DNA of 34,351 nt from an uncultured Collinsella sp. (lineage in GTDB: Bacteria; Actinomycetota; Coriobacteriia; Coriobacteriales; Coriobacteriaceae): assembly GCA_900538305.1 (NCBI GenBank), contig UPXY01000019.1, forward strand, positions 1 to 34,351, read 5' to 3'. Below the pieces are notes generated by a model that did no database searches, was not told the origin of the DNA, and saw only the letters and a program-made list of their open reading frames with translations. The first letter of the stretch is position 1; every line of letters starts with the position of its first letter. The position numbers and the translations under genes were made by a program. Of this stretch, positions 25,950 to 34,306 are shown piece after piece.

Positions 25950-27320
25950 ATGTCCATCTCCGATACCGTCAGCCGCTGCCGCGCGCATTTCGCCACCGGC
26001 GCCACCATCCCCGTCGACGCGCGCATCGAGGCGCTTCGTGCGCTCGAGAACGCTATCGTCGAAAACGAAGACCGCATCAACGAGGCGCTGCGTGAAGACC
26101 TTGGCAAGTCTGCGACCGAAAGCTACATGTGCGAGGTGGGCATGACCCTTGCCGAGCTACGCTACCAGCTGCGCCACGTGCGGGGCTGGACGCGCCGCCA
26201 CCGCGTGCGCACGGGGCTTGCGAACTTTCACGCTACGAGCTTCACCGTTGCGGAGCCCTACGGCACCGTGCTCATCATGAGCCCCTGGAACTATCCATTC
26301 ATGCTCACGATGGAGCCGCTCGTTGGCGCGCTTGCCGCCGGAAACTGCTGCGTCGTGAAGCCGAGCGCCTACTCGCCCGCAACCTCGGCAGTGATGCGCG
26401 AGATCATCGCGAGCTGTCTGCCTTCTGAGCTCGTCGCCGTTGTGGAGGGCGGACGCGCAGAGAACGCGGAGCTTCTCGACCAATGCTTCGACTACATCTT
26501 CTTCACGGGCGGCGTCACGGTGGGAACACTTGTCATGAAGAAGGCCGCCGAGCGCCTTACTCCCGTGACGCTCGAGCTGGGCGGCAAAAGCCCCTGCGTT
26601 ATCGCGGCGGATGCGAATCTGGAGGTGGCTGCCGCGCGCGTGGTGTTCGGCAAGTACCTGAATTGCGGGCAGACGTGCGTCGCGCCCGACTATATCCTGG
26701 TTGACGAGCGGGTGCACGACCGCTTCCTCGAACTTGTAGAGCAGCAGATTTCAAAGATGTTCGGTGCGGCACCGCTTGATAACCCGCAGTGGGGAAAGAT
26801 CGTGAACGAGAAGCACTTCGAGCGCTTGCTCGGGCTCATCGATCCGGCAAAGGTTGTGGTTGGCGGCGGTTCGCAGCGCGAGACGCTGCAGATCGAACCC
26901 ACGGTGATGGACGGCGTAACCGAAGACGATGCCGTCATGGGCGAGGAGATCTTCGGTCCCCTTATGCCCATCATCACGTATCGCTCCGTCGAAGAGGCAG
27001 AGGCGTTTATCAAGGCACGCCCGAAACCGCTCGCTTGCTACCTCTTCACGCGCGACCGCGCCTTGGAAGACCGTTTCCTGCGCCATGTGCCCTTCGGCGG
27101 CGGCTGCGTGAACGATACCATCGTGCACCTCGCGACGAGCTCCATGGGCTTCGGTGGCGTGGGCGCAAGCGGCATGGGCAGCTATCACGGTAAAAAAAGC
27201 TTCGAGACGTTCAGCCACGAGAAGAGCATCCTGAAGAAGCACCTCTGGCTCGATCTGCCCCTGCGCTACCAGCCCTACACGCCCTTCAAGGAGAAGCTCA
27301 TCCGCATGTTTCTGCGGTAA
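25950..27320 (+). CDS. Aldehyde dehydrogenase (class 3-like)
   Basis: NAD(P)-dependent aldehyde dehydrogenase of 456 aa. SPWNYP with N114, coenzyme loop FTGGVTVG (185-192), general base E209 in LELGGKSP and nucleophile C243 in NCGQTCVAPDY are all present. The short length and C-terminal GMGSYHGKKSFETFSHEKS are typical of class 3/YwdH-type enzymes, which favour medium or long-chain and aromatic aldehydes. Its AGGAG site overlaps the stop codon of the alcohol dehydrogenase and only 7 nt separate the two genes, so they are co-translated. No ribosome or carboxysome-type targeting signal was seen. Confidence 0.94.
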   Translation: MSISDTVSRCRAHFATGATIPVDARIEALRALENAIVENEDRINEALREDLGKSATESYMCEVGMTLAELRYQLRHVRGWTRRHRVRTGLANFHATSFTVAEPYGTVLIMSPWNYPFMLTMEPLVGALAAGNCCVVKPSAYSPATSAVMREIIASCLPSELVAVVEGGRAENAELLDQCFDYIFFTGGVTVGTLVMKKAAERLTPVTLELGGKSPCVIAADANLEVAAARVVFGKYLNCGQTCVAPDYILVDERVHDRFLELVEQQISKMFGAAPLDNPQWGKIVNEKHFERLLGLIDPAKVVVGGGSQRETLQIEPTVMDGVTEDDAVMGEEIFGPLMPIITYRSVEEAEAFIKARPKPLACYLFTRDRALEDRFLRHVPFGGGCVNDTIVHLATSSMGFGGVGASGMGSYHGKKSFETFSHEKSILKKHLWLDLPLRYQPYTPFKEKLIRMFLR

Positions 27321-27423
27321 GGCGTGCCTCAAAGTGCACCGAGCGCGCGGAAGTCCACCCCGTAGCCTTAGGCAAAGGGAAACGCACCTCAATCGCTGCC
27401 GGACGCAATGGCAAGCAAGCGCT

Positions 27424-27461
27424 CAAAACGGCGGGAGCCCCTCATGAGGAGCTCCCGCCGT
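27424..27461 (-). terminator. Rho-independent terminator after the lipoprotein gene
   Basis: ACGGCGGGAGC (27428-27438) and GCTCCCGCCGT (27451-27461) make an 11-bp stem, followed on the minus strand by TTTTGAGC. It lies between convergent genes and may also stop the aldehyde dehydrogenase transcript, though it has no T-tract on that side. Confidence 0.75.
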
Positions 27462-27503
27462 GTGCTATCTGCATACCAGCCGATAGATGTCTCCGCAGCC
27501 ATC

Positions 27504-28217
27504 CTACGCGTATGCCGACACGTAGAAGAGGTTGACGTCAATGTAGAGCGGCATATCGGGATCACCCGTGACCTCCTGGTTTTTCGCAACCATGATGAGG
27601 TACTGGGTGTCGGTGCCGTTGAACGTCGCAGGTCCGCTGTAGTTACCAAGCATGCGCGTCTCATCGAAGGGGCTCGGCCCGGTATCCGAGCTCGTCATGG
27701 GGCTCAGCCCAAATGCGTCGACAGCCTGCTGGGCAAGCGCCTCGTATTCCGAAGAATCCACATCCGCATGGCTCATAACGATATCGACACCCGTCAGCAT
27801 GGTGTCCTCCGCGAGCGTATCAACCGTCTGCTCTTCGGCTCCCTCTTCGAACTGGGGCGCTTCAATGGTGAAGGACACGGTGACGGTCTCGCCCACATCG
27901 GCAAGTGGAATCTCGCCCGGCTTACCAGAAAGTGTTACAAAGAGGTAGGAGTATCCCATCTCATCTTCAGGAAGGTACTCCTCACCCGTCATCTCGAACG
28001 AGAGCAGCTCAAGATCGGAGACGACCTCGGAGACCGGACGCTCGTAGAACGACGTCTCCTGCCAGTTCGTCATGACGGGCTCGGGCACCTGCTCCGTCGC
28101 CTCTGCCGGAGCGGAACCCTCGGCGGGCGCGGAGCCCGCGGGAGCGCCGCCGCTGCAGCCAGCCAGGAATACCGCGGCAGCGAGCGCTGCCGGCGCGAAT
28201 ATGCGGCTCAGTTTCAT
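27504..28217 (-). CDS. Secreted lipoprotein of unknown function
   Basis: A 237-aa protein with a clear lipoprotein signal: MKLSR, a hydrophobic stretch AALAAAVFLAG and lipobox cysteine C21. Then comes a low-complexity linker (GGAPAGSAPAEGSAPAEA), typical of surface anchoring. The mature part is acidic and has alternating beta-like segments (YSYLFVTLSG, ETVTVSFTIEAP), but the family is not recognised. The ATG at 28217 follows GGAAGGAAGAG; the ten residues upstream of it in frame are unlikely to be coding. A terminator follows. Confidence 0.75.
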   Translation of the reverse strand: MKLSRIFAPAALAAAVFLAGCSGGAPAGSAPAEGSAPAEATEQVPEPVMTNWQETSFYERPVSEVVSDLELLSFEMTGEEYLPEDEMGYSYLFVTLSGKPGEIPLADVGETVTVSFTIEAPQFEEGAEEQTVDTLAEDTMLTGVDIVMSHADVDSSEYEALAQQAVDAFGLSPMTSSDTGPSPFDETRMLGNYSGPATFNGTDTQYLIMVAKNQEVTGDPDMPLYIDVNLFYVSAYA

Positions 28218-28367
28218 AGCTCTTCCTTCCCCCTCGTGCGCCCGCACTCCCTGCGAGCAACCCTGCTACATATAAATACACCAGGAGCAAGGGAGAGGTG
28301 TCAAGCAAAACGGCGGCAAGCGGGCTGCAAGGGCGAGCCAGCGGTAGAGCGGGACGGTGGCACGTGC

Positions 28368-28405
28368 AACGAAACGAGCCCGGCACCGCATCGGCACCGG
28401 GCTCG
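28368..28405 (-). terminator. Likely terminator of the tRNA-Pro/tRNA-Gly transcript
   Basis: CGAGCCCGG (28375-28383) and CCGGGCTCG (28397-28405) make a 9-bp stem just beyond tRNA-Gly. It is followed on the minus strand by TTTCGTT, a modest T-rich tail. Confidence 0.6.
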
Positions 28406-28414
28406 CATATTTTC

Positions 28415-28488
28415 TGGAGCGGGCGACGGGAATCGAACCCGCGTCATCAGCTTGGAAGGCTGGGGTTCTACCATTGAACTACGCCCGC
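28415..28488 (-). tRNA. tRNA-Gly (anticodon TCC)
   Basis: The minus strand gives acceptor GCGGGCG pairing with CGCCCGC, D-arm TAGTTCAATGGTAGAA, anticodon loop CTTCCAA with TCC, and T-arm GGGTTCGATTCCC. CCA is encoded. It reads GGA and GGG codons. Confidence 0.96.
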
Positions 28489-28491
28489 ATA

Positions 28492-28568
28492 TGGTCGGGA
28501 CGACAGGATTCGAACCTGCGGCATCGTGCTCCCAAAGCACGCGCGCTACCAGACTGCGCCACGTCCCG
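28492..28568 (-). tRNA. tRNA-Pro (anticodon TGG)
   Basis: The minus strand gives acceptor CGGGACG pairing with CGTCCCG, D-arm GGCGCAGTCTGGTAGCGC, anticodon stem GTGCT/AGCAC around TTGGG with anticodon TGG, and T-arm CAGGTTCGAATCCTG. CCA is encoded. It is 3 nt from tRNA-Gly and first in the shared transcript. Confidence 0.96.
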
Positions 28569-28582
28569 ACGTCCGGGGTAGC

Positions 28583-28611
28583 ATTATACGGGTTTTAGCG
28601 CACGCGAGCAA
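28583..28611 (-). promoter_or_regulatory. Strong predicted promoter of the tRNA-Pro/tRNA-Gly operon
   Basis: On the minus strand TTGCTC (28606-28611) lies 17 bp before a perfect TATAAT (28583-28588). The expected start is a few bases before tRNA-Pro. Confidence 0.75.
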
Positions 28612-28735
28612 CCACGGAATGGCGCGAACACGCTGTCACCACCCCGAGCAAACGGCAGTATACTTGTTGCGTTTGCGCGCTCGTACTCTTATCGCAACGC
28701 GCCGTAACGCCTGCCCCCATTTTCAGGAGATACCC

Positions 28736-30136
28736 ATGAGCGCTGAACCATCGCCTCGCGAGAACCTGAACAAGCTATTCGGCGACTTCGTGTCGCACGA
28801 GGAGGCGCTCATCGCCGCCGACGCCCGCAGAAACCTGCGCAACATGCGTGAGAGCCTGCGCCTGCTCGTGCTCGTGCTCATCGTGTCCGGCGCCATGGGC
28901 GCGGCTGCATGGGCGTTTCTCGCAAGCCTCGATGCGGTCACGGGCTTTCGCGAGCGCCACGCAGCAGCCTTCCTCCTGCTTCCCGTGGTGAGCATCGCCA
29001 CCGCATGGCTGTACCGCCGTTTCGGCAAGGAAGCCGCGCGCGGCAACAACCTCGTCATCGAAAGCGCCCTCACCGAACGCTCGGTTCCCGCCCGCATGGC
29101 AGCCATGACGTTTACCTGCTCCGTCGCCACGCACCTCGCAGGAGGCTCCGCCGGGCGCGAGGGAACGGCCGTGCAGATCGGCGGCACCATCGCCGACAAC
29201 GTCGCGCGTCTCGTCCGGTTGGGAGCACGCGATCACCAAGACCTCATGCTCGCCGGTATTTCCGCCGCGTTCGGCGCGGTGTTTGGCGCTCCGCTCGCAG
29301 GCACCTTCTTCGGCATGGAGATGTGCTACGTAGGCAAGATCAACTACAGCTCCGGCATCTATTGCCTCATCGCCTCGTTCACCGCCGACACCGTATGCCG
29401 GGCGCTCGGCTGCACACACGCCTCCTACGTCATCGGCGCCGTGCCCGAGCTCGAGGCTCCAACGGTCGCGCTCGCCGTCATATTCGCCATCGTCTTCGGC
29501 CTTACGGCGCGCCTCTTCTCGCTCGCGATCCGTACCGTGCGGCGCATGCTCGCGCACCGCATCACGAACTACCTCGTTGCTGCGCTCGCAGGCTCGCTCG
29601 CGCTGCTCGCCGTCTACTTCATCTTCGGCATCCAACGCTACGCCGGCCTCTCGACCTGGCTCGTAGAGGAGGGTTTTGCGGGAGACACCACGCTCGCCGA
29701 CCCCTTCATCAAGATCGCCCTCACTGCGCTCACCCTCGGCACGGGCTTCCAGGGAGGCGAGGTCACGCCGCTGTTCGGCATCGGCGCATCCTTAGGGGGC
29801 GTGCTGGGGTCGCTCGTGGGAATCCCCTGCGCGTTTGCCGCGGCGCTTGGCATGCTCGGTGTCTTCGGATCGGCGCTCAACGTGCCCATCACAACCATCA
29901 TGCTCGGTGTCGACCTCTTCGGCGGCGCGGCGATGCCGTACTTCGTGATCGTCGCATTCGTGAGCTACCTCGTCGCCGGGCACCGCGGCGTCTACCCCGC
30001 GCAGCGGATCGTGACACCCAAGCGCCGCTCACTCGCGTCCGATGCGAACTCCACGGTTGCAGACGCGATCGCACGCCACAACCAACAGGATACGAATACC
30101 GAAGAAGCCAACGCGAAACAACAACTTGCGCGATAA
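28736..30136 (+). CDS. CLC-family anion antiporter, fluoride (CLC-F) type motifs
   Basis: Integral membrane anion/proton antiporter of 466 aa with about ten hydrophobic segments after a 40-residue cytosolic N-terminus. In place of the chloride-type GSGIP motif it has GNNLV (103-107). The gate motif is GREGT (140-144) with gating glutamate E142, not GREGP. GGEVTP at 340-345 carries E342 and T344, like the E318/T320 pair of the characterised CLC-F proteins. These features suggest fluoride export, though the assignment rests on motifs alone. No fluoride riboswitch was found upstream. AGGAG precedes the ATG. A lipid kinase gene follows 74 nt downstream. Confidence 0.85.
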   Translation: MSAEPSPRENLNKLFGDFVSHEEALIAADARRNLRNMRESLRLLVLVLIVSGAMGAAAWAFLASLDAVTGFRERHAAAFLLLPVVSIATAWLYRRFGKEAARGNNLVIESALTERSVPARMAAMTFTCSVATHLAGGSAGREGTAVQIGGTIADNVARLVRLGARDHQDLMLAGISAAFGAVFGAPLAGTFFGMEMCYVGKINYSSGIYCLIASFTADTVCRALGCTHASYVIGAVPELEAPTVALAVIFAIVFGLTARLFSLAIRTVRRMLAHRITNYLVAALAGSLALLAVYFIFGIQRYAGLSTWLVEEGFAGDTTLADPFIKIALTALTLGTGFQGGEVTPLFGIGASLGGVLGSLVGIPCAFAAALGMLGVFGSALNVPITTIMLGVDLFGGAAMPYFVIVAFVSYLVAGHRGVYPAQRIVTPKRRSLASDANSTVADAIARHNQQDTNTEEANAKQQLAR

Positions 30137-30210
30137 TGTCAATACCATGAAGAGCGAACCGGACGCCATGCGCTATGACGGCGCCGCCGGAACGACTGGA
30201 TAGGAGCGAC

Positions 30211-31218
30211 ATGCAACGCCGCGCACCTCGCGAGACCCCTCTGGGCAAGACGCTCATCATCGCCAACCCCGTGTCACAGCTCGGCCAAGGCAAGCGTGTT
30301 GCCGAACAGCTTTGGCGCTTCCTTTCGCTCTACCACCACGATCCAGAACGCTTCGAGCTCGTATACACCGAGCGCGCACGTCACGCGACGGAACTCGCTG
30401 AAGCGGCGGCGGACTTCGACTCGGTAATCGCGCTGGGCGGTGACGGCGTGGTGCACGAAGTCGTCAACGGCCTCATGCGCATCGATCGCGGCGCGCGGCC
30501 GGCGATGGGCGTCGTCCCCGTGGGGTCGGGCAACGATTTCGCGCGTACCTTAGGTATGGATGATTTCTCGGGCGAAAGCTCCGCGCGCTACCTGAATTGC
30601 GAGCGCGTGGCGTTCGACATCGGCAAGCTCTCGCTGTGGGACAATGCGGCGGATGCCGAAGGTGCCGCGCAGTCGTCCGCCCCAGATGCGATCGAGTATT
30701 TCGTCGAAACCTTCTCGTTCGGCTTGGACGCCGCTGTGGCGATGGGCACGTATAGCCTGCGCACGACCACCAAGCTCACGGGTAACGCGCTCTACATGGC
30801 GTCGGGTGCCGACGTCCTCCTCCGCAAGTTCCGCCCCTACCCCACGCGCATCTCGCTCGACGGTGGAGCGCCCGAGGAGCGCCGTACGTTCATCGGTGCC
30901 GTCCAGCTTGGCCCCACCTATGGCTCGGGTTTCCACATCTGCCCTGATGCCGACCCCACCGATGGCCTCTTCGATATCTGCCTAGCCAGCGGCCGTGCAA
31001 CGCGCGTCGAAGCGCTTTCCCTGCTTCTACGTGCCAAGAACGCACACCACGTGGGCTCGCGGCTCATCAGCTTCGCCCAAGCCAGCCAAATCGACATCGA
31101 GTTCTTGGGCGAAGACTATCCCATGCAGGCCGATGGCGAACGGGTGCGAGCCGCGCACGTCGTCATCGACATCCTGCCCGGCGAGCTCACCGTGCTGAAG
31201 CCCCTGCCCCGCCGCTGA
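30211..31218 (+). CDS. Diacylglycerol kinase-like lipid kinase
   Basis: A 335-aa member of the DAGK catalytic/YegS family, expected to phosphorylate diacylglycerol or another lipid alcohol at the inner membrane. Conserved sites are IANPVSQLGQGK near the start, the GGDG nucleotide loop at 76-79 followed by VVHEVVNGL, and GSGNDFA at 105-111. A long C-terminal beta-rich domain ends in a DGE-containing segment (MQADGERV), as usual. The ATG at 30211 follows AGGAG and removes 12 poorly supported residues of the longer frame. It is co-directional with the CLC-type gene and convergent with the hydrolase gene, with only 36 bp between stops. Confidence 0.92.
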   Translation: MQRRAPRETPLGKTLIIANPVSQLGQGKRVAEQLWRFLSLYHHDPERFELVYTERARHATELAEAAADFDSVIALGGDGVVHEVVNGLMRIDRGARPAMGVVPVGSGNDFARTLGMDDFSGESSARYLNCERVAFDIGKLSLWDNAADAEGAAQSSAPDAIEYFVETFSFGLDAAVAMGTYSLRTTTKLTGNALYMASGADVLLRKFRPYPTRISLDGGAPEERRTFIGAVQLGPTYGSGFHICPDADPTDGLFDICLASGRATRVEALSLLLRAKNAHHVGSRLISFAQASQIDIEFLGEDYPMQADGERVRAAHVVIDILPGELTVLKPLPRR

Positions 31219-31254
31219 GCCTGAACGGAGCCACCTCACGATGGCGAAGCCGCT

Positions 31255-32295
31255 TTACACGTGCGCCTCAAGCCAGGCGAGCACATCGCGCTCGACGCGC
31301 TCATGATCGGATTCGTTTAGAATCTCGTGGCGCATGCCGTCATAGATAATCTCGTCCACCTGCGCCATGCCAAGTCTCCGGTATTGGGCGACGGCGCGAT
31401 GCACGCCCGCACCACAATCGCCCACCGGGTCATCGGCCCCGGCAATGAAGAGCAAGGGTACATCGCGCGGAATCCCGCTCGCCAAAGCGACGTCTTGAGA
31501 AGCGCTCGCCAGCGCCGTGACCGCCGCGTACCCGCCCACCGTGAACATGAAGCCGCAGCACGGATCCGCACGATACGCATCGACCACGGCACCGTCGTAC
31601 GATAACCAGTCCTGTGGCGTGCGCGCATGCTTGATAGCACGACCATAAGCGCCAACGGCAAGCGAATCCACCAGCGCGCTGCGGTAGCGCTCACCGCGCA
31701 CGCAGGCGAGCACATGGCAGAGCGCGTTTCCCGCCCGAACAAGCCAACGCGGCTGCTGCCCGGTGCCGCACACAACGGCGGCAGAAACGCCCTCACCCCA
31801 ACGCGCAAGGTACACGCGCACCATGAAGCTGCCAAGTGAGTGGCCGAAGAGCACATACGGCACCTCACCAACCAAAGGGGACGGGGGATTTTGGCTGGCG
31901 CTTTGGCTGATGTCTTGACCGGCATCTTGTCTGGCGGAGGCATCGACGGCACGCGCGGCACGTTCCTCATAGCGCGAGCATACGCGGCACCGTAGCGCGT
32001 GCATGTCTTCGAGGAGGACATCTACGCCGTGAGCCAACGGAATGTGCCCGAGGTCTTCGGCGGTCGCAGCGGTCTTGCCGTGTCCCACGTGGTCTTCGGC
32101 GCACACGGCATACCCTGCCTCGCACAACACCCCGGCAAACCGTTCATAGCGCTCGACATGCTCAGCCATGCCATGGACGAGCTGAACCACGGCGCGTGGG
32201 GGCGCTCCCGCTGCAACGGCATCTGGCTCCCATACCAGCGCGCGAATGCAGTTTGCCCCGTCTGCGCTCGGATACCTCAGCTCGCTTCGCTTCAT
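31255..32295 (-). CDS. Alpha/beta hydrolase, monoacylglycerol lipase/lysophospholipase type
   Basis: A 346-aa serine hydrolase. HGMAEHVERY at 41-50 is the oxyanion-side motif of lysophospholipases. The nucleophile is S153 in GHSLGS. The Asp is in FIAGADDPVG and the His in GMRHEILNE near the C-terminus. Between the first strands and the nucleophile there is an unusual insertion: four tetrapeptides ARQD-AGQD-ISQS-ASQN (121-136), followed by PPSPLVGEVP, whose DNA resembles a repeat at the window end. The start ATG at 32295 is preceded by GGGGGAG and lies immediately after the metY terminator. A lipid or ester substrate is likely. Confidence 0.88.
   Translation of the reverse strand: MKRSELRYPSADGANCIRALVWEPDAVAAGAPPRAVVQLVHGMAEHVERYERFAGVLCEAGYAVCAEDHVGHGKTAATAEDLGHIPLAHGVDVLLEDMHALRCRVCSRYEERAARAVDASARQDAGQDISQSASQNPPSPLVGEVPYVLFGHSLGSFMVRVYLARWGEGVSAAVVCGTGQQPRWLVRAGNALCHVLACVRGERYRSALVDSLAVGAYGRAIKHARTPQDWLSYDGAVVDAYRADPCCGFMFTVGGYAAVTALASASQDVALASGIPRDVPLLFIAGADDPVGDCGAGVHRAVAQYRRLGMAQVDEIIYDGMRHEILNESDHERVERDVLAWLEAHV
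31863..31887. repeat. Repeat fragment inside the hydrolase gene
   Basis: CCTCACCAACCAA plus GGGACGGGGG occur here in one 25-bp stretch. Both blocks are also present at the window end (34307-34351), where the first is one arm of a palindrome. The insert stays in frame and encodes PPSPLVGEV. Confidence 0.6.
31888..31935 (-). repeat. Four 12-nt tandem repeats encoding tetrapeptides
   Basis: Four degenerate 12-nt units encode ARQD, AGQD, ISQS and ASQN. They are in frame, so copy number could vary without breaking the hydrolase. Confidence 0.6.
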
Positions 32296-32308
32296 GGGTG
32301 CTCCCCCG

Positions 32309-32338
32309 AAAAAAAAGAGCCCGGTTAACCCGGGCTCT
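32309..32338 (-). terminator. Rho-independent terminator after metY
   Basis: AGAGCCCGG (32316-32324) and CCGGGCTCT (32330-32338) form a 9-bp stem with a short loop, followed on the minus strand by eight T. It ends 13 nt before the hydrolase ATG. Confidence 0.88.
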
Positions 32339-32355
32339 GTCAAACCAACTTGAAC

Positions 32356-33636
32356 CTAGATAGCATCGAGTGCCTGCGCGACGTCGTCGATGAGATCCTG
32401 CGTGTCCTCGATGCCGCAGGAGAGGCGCACCATATCGGGCGCGATGCCTGCGGCCTCGAGCTCCGCATCCGTCATCTGACGATGCGTCGCGTTCGCCGGG
32501 TGCAGCACGCAGGTGCGCGCATCTGCCACGTGCGTGGCGATCTGCGCCACATGGAGGTTCTTCATGAACTCCTCTGCCGCCGCACGTCCGCCGGTAAAGC
32601 CGAAGCTCACTACGCCGCAGCAGCCGTTCGGCAGGTACTTCTGAGCGAGCTCGTGCCACGGATCGCCCGGCAGCCCCGGATACTTCACGAAGCGAACCTT
32701 GGGATGCTTTGCCAGAAATTCCGCCATGGCCTGGCCGTTCTTCACATGCTGCGGCATGCGCACATGCAGGCTCTCGAGGCCCATGTTGAGCAAAAACGCG
32801 TTCTGCGGACTCTGGATGCAGCCGAAGTCGCGCATGAGCTGCGAGGTCGCCTTCGTGATGAACGCGCCCGCCTGGCCGAACTTCTGCGTGTAGACGACGC
32901 CGTGATACGTCTCGTCCGGCGTGGTGAGGCCGGGGAACTTGTCTGCATGCGCATCCCAGTCGAAGTTGCCGGAGTCGACGATGGCGCCGCCCACCGCTGC
33001 GCCGTGCCCGTCCATGTACTTCGTGGTGGAGTGCGTCACGATGTCCGCGCCCCACTCGATGGGACGGCAGAGTACGGGCGTGGGGAACGTGTTGTCCACG
33101 ATGAGCGGCACGCCGTGGGCATGGGCCGCCGTAGCGAAGCGTTCGATGTCGAGGACGTCGAGCGCGGGGTTCGCGATCGTCTCGCCGAAGACGGCCTTCG
33201 TGTTGGGCTTAAACGCTGCCTCGAGCTCTTCATCTGTGCAATCGGGTGCCACGAACGTGGTCTCGATACCCATGCGCTCGAGCGTGTGCGCGAGCAGATT
33301 GAACGTGCCGCCGTAGATGGCTGAGCTCGCGACCACATGGTCACCGCAGCCGGCGATGTTGAACACGGCGAAGAAGTTCGCCGCCTGGCCGGAACTCGTA
33401 AGCATGGCCGCCGTGCCGCCCTCGAGCTCGCAGATCTTCTGTGCGACGTAGTCGTTCGTGGGGTTCTGCAAGCGGGTGTAGAAGTAGCCGGCTTCCTCGA
33501 GGTCGAAGAGGCGACCCATGTGCTCGGAAGTATCGTATTTCCACGTGGTCGACTGGTAGATGGGAATCTGACGCGGATCTCCGTCACCAGGACGATAACC
33601 GCCCTGCACGCACGTGGTTCCGATATGCTCTGCCAT
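32356..33636 (-). CDS. O-acetylhomoserine sulfhydrylase (Cys/Met metabolism PLP enzyme)
   Basis: PLP-dependent enzyme of 426 aa, the typical length of O-acetylhomoserine aminocarboxypropyltransferase, which makes homocysteine from O-acetylhomoserine and sulfide. YFYTRLQNPT at 51-60, SSGQAA, the PLP-pairing aspartate D181 in VDNTF and the Schiff-base lysine K206 in HSTTKYMDGHG are all present. Cystathionine synthases and lyases are related and shorter (about 380 aa), so length favours the sulfhydrylase. The ATG at 33636 follows GGGAG. No SAM or other methionine riboswitch was recognised upstream. Confidence 0.92.
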   Translation of the reverse strand: MAEHIGTTCVQGGYRPGDGDPRQIPIYQSTTWKYDTSEHMGRLFDLEEAGYFYTRLQNPTNDYVAQKICELEGGTAAMLTSSGQAANFFAVFNIAGCGDHVVASSAIYGGTFNLLAHTLERMGIETTFVAPDCTDEELEAAFKPNTKAVFGETIANPALDVLDIERFATAAHAHGVPLIVDNTFPTPVLCRPIEWGADIVTHSTTKYMDGHGAAVGGAIVDSGNFDWDAHADKFPGLTTPDETYHGVVYTQKFGQAGAFITKATSQLMRDFGCIQSPQNAFLLNMGLESLHVRMPQHVKNGQAMAEFLAKHPKVRFVKYPGLPGDPWHELAQKYLPNGCCGVVSFGFTGGRAAAEEFMKNLHVAQIATHVADARTCVLHPANATHRQMTDAELEAAGIAPDMVRLSCGIEDTQDLIDDVAQALDAI

Positions 33637-33649
33637 AGTCTGACTCCCT

Positions 33650-33677
33650 CTCTTGGCGCCACGCATCCCTCTTGGCG
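33650..33677. promoter_or_regulatory. Direct repeats upstream of metY
   Basis: CTCTTGGCG is repeated at 33650-33658 and 33669-33677, 19 bp apart and just before the ribosome-binding site. It could be a regulator site or chance. Confidence 0.25.
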
Positions 33678-33844
33678 TCCCGTGGCCGACGGTTCTACAT
33701 ACGGCTAAAATGGTATACCGTTTTCCAAGCGCTCTCTCATACTATTTTGGCGCGACCGCAAAACGTTACGAATGAATGCGCTTGGATTGCCGGGACGCGC
33801 TTACATGTCCATTGCCGAACCACGTCTTCACAGGAAGGAACCGC

Positions 33845-34288
33845 ATGTCAGCCAACACCATCTCCGAACGGACAGACGACCTCGTCCAACAGGCAGTTGC
33901 CCTCCGCGCTGAGCGCAAGTTCAATTGCGCCCAAGCCGTTGCCTACGCACTCGCCGAAGAGGTCGGGGCAGACCCCGAAGCGATGTACGTGCTTTCCGAG
34001 GGATTCGGGGCCGGTATGGGCACGACCAGCGAGACCTGCGGGGCCATCTCGGGCGCGATCTTTGCGCTCAGCCAGCTGAACAGCGCGGGCACCGCGGCAT
34101 CGGGCACCACGAAAGCGGCGACGTACCGGCTCGTTCGCGAGCTGGTGAACGGTTTTCAAGAGATGAACGGCACCACCATCTGCCGCGAACTCAAAGGAGT
34201 CGGGTCTCCCGACGGCATGCGCCGCAGCTGCGAAGGGTGCATAGAGGACGCGGTGCGCCTGGCGGTGCGTATCATCGCCCGCGCATAG
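33845..34288 (+). CDS. C_GCAxxG_C_C family redox-type protein
   Basis: A 147-aa protein of the C_GCAxxG_C_C family, a short helical protein whose function is not settled and which is often found near redox or metal genes. The conserved cysteines are C28 (FNCAQAV), C65 (ETCGAISGA, with the GFGAGMG segment before it), C113 (TICREL), and C129 and C132 (SCEGC). The family's glycines (GFGAGMG) are present. No signal peptide or membrane helix is evident. The ATG at 33845 follows AGGAAGGA. It is divergent from metY. Confidence 0.88.
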   Translation: MSANTISERTDDLVQQAVALRAERKFNCAQAVAYALAEEVGADPEAMYVLSEGFGAGMGTTSETCGAISGAIFALSQLNSAGTAASGTTKAATYRLVRELVNGFQEMNGTTICRELKGVGSPDGMRRSCEGCIEDAVRLAVRIIARA

Positions 34289-34306
34289 CTTTCGCGCCCG
34301 CCAGCA

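Noticed and set aside
28569..28735. Fluoride riboswitch upstream of the CLC-type gene
   Set aside because: The conserved GGNGATGG-type start and pseudoknot segments of the crcB motif could not be found by eye.
28526..28735. Extended N-terminus of the CLC-type protein
   Set aside because: The frame is open upstream but runs over tRNA-Pro; the ATG at 28736 with AGGAG is the natural start.
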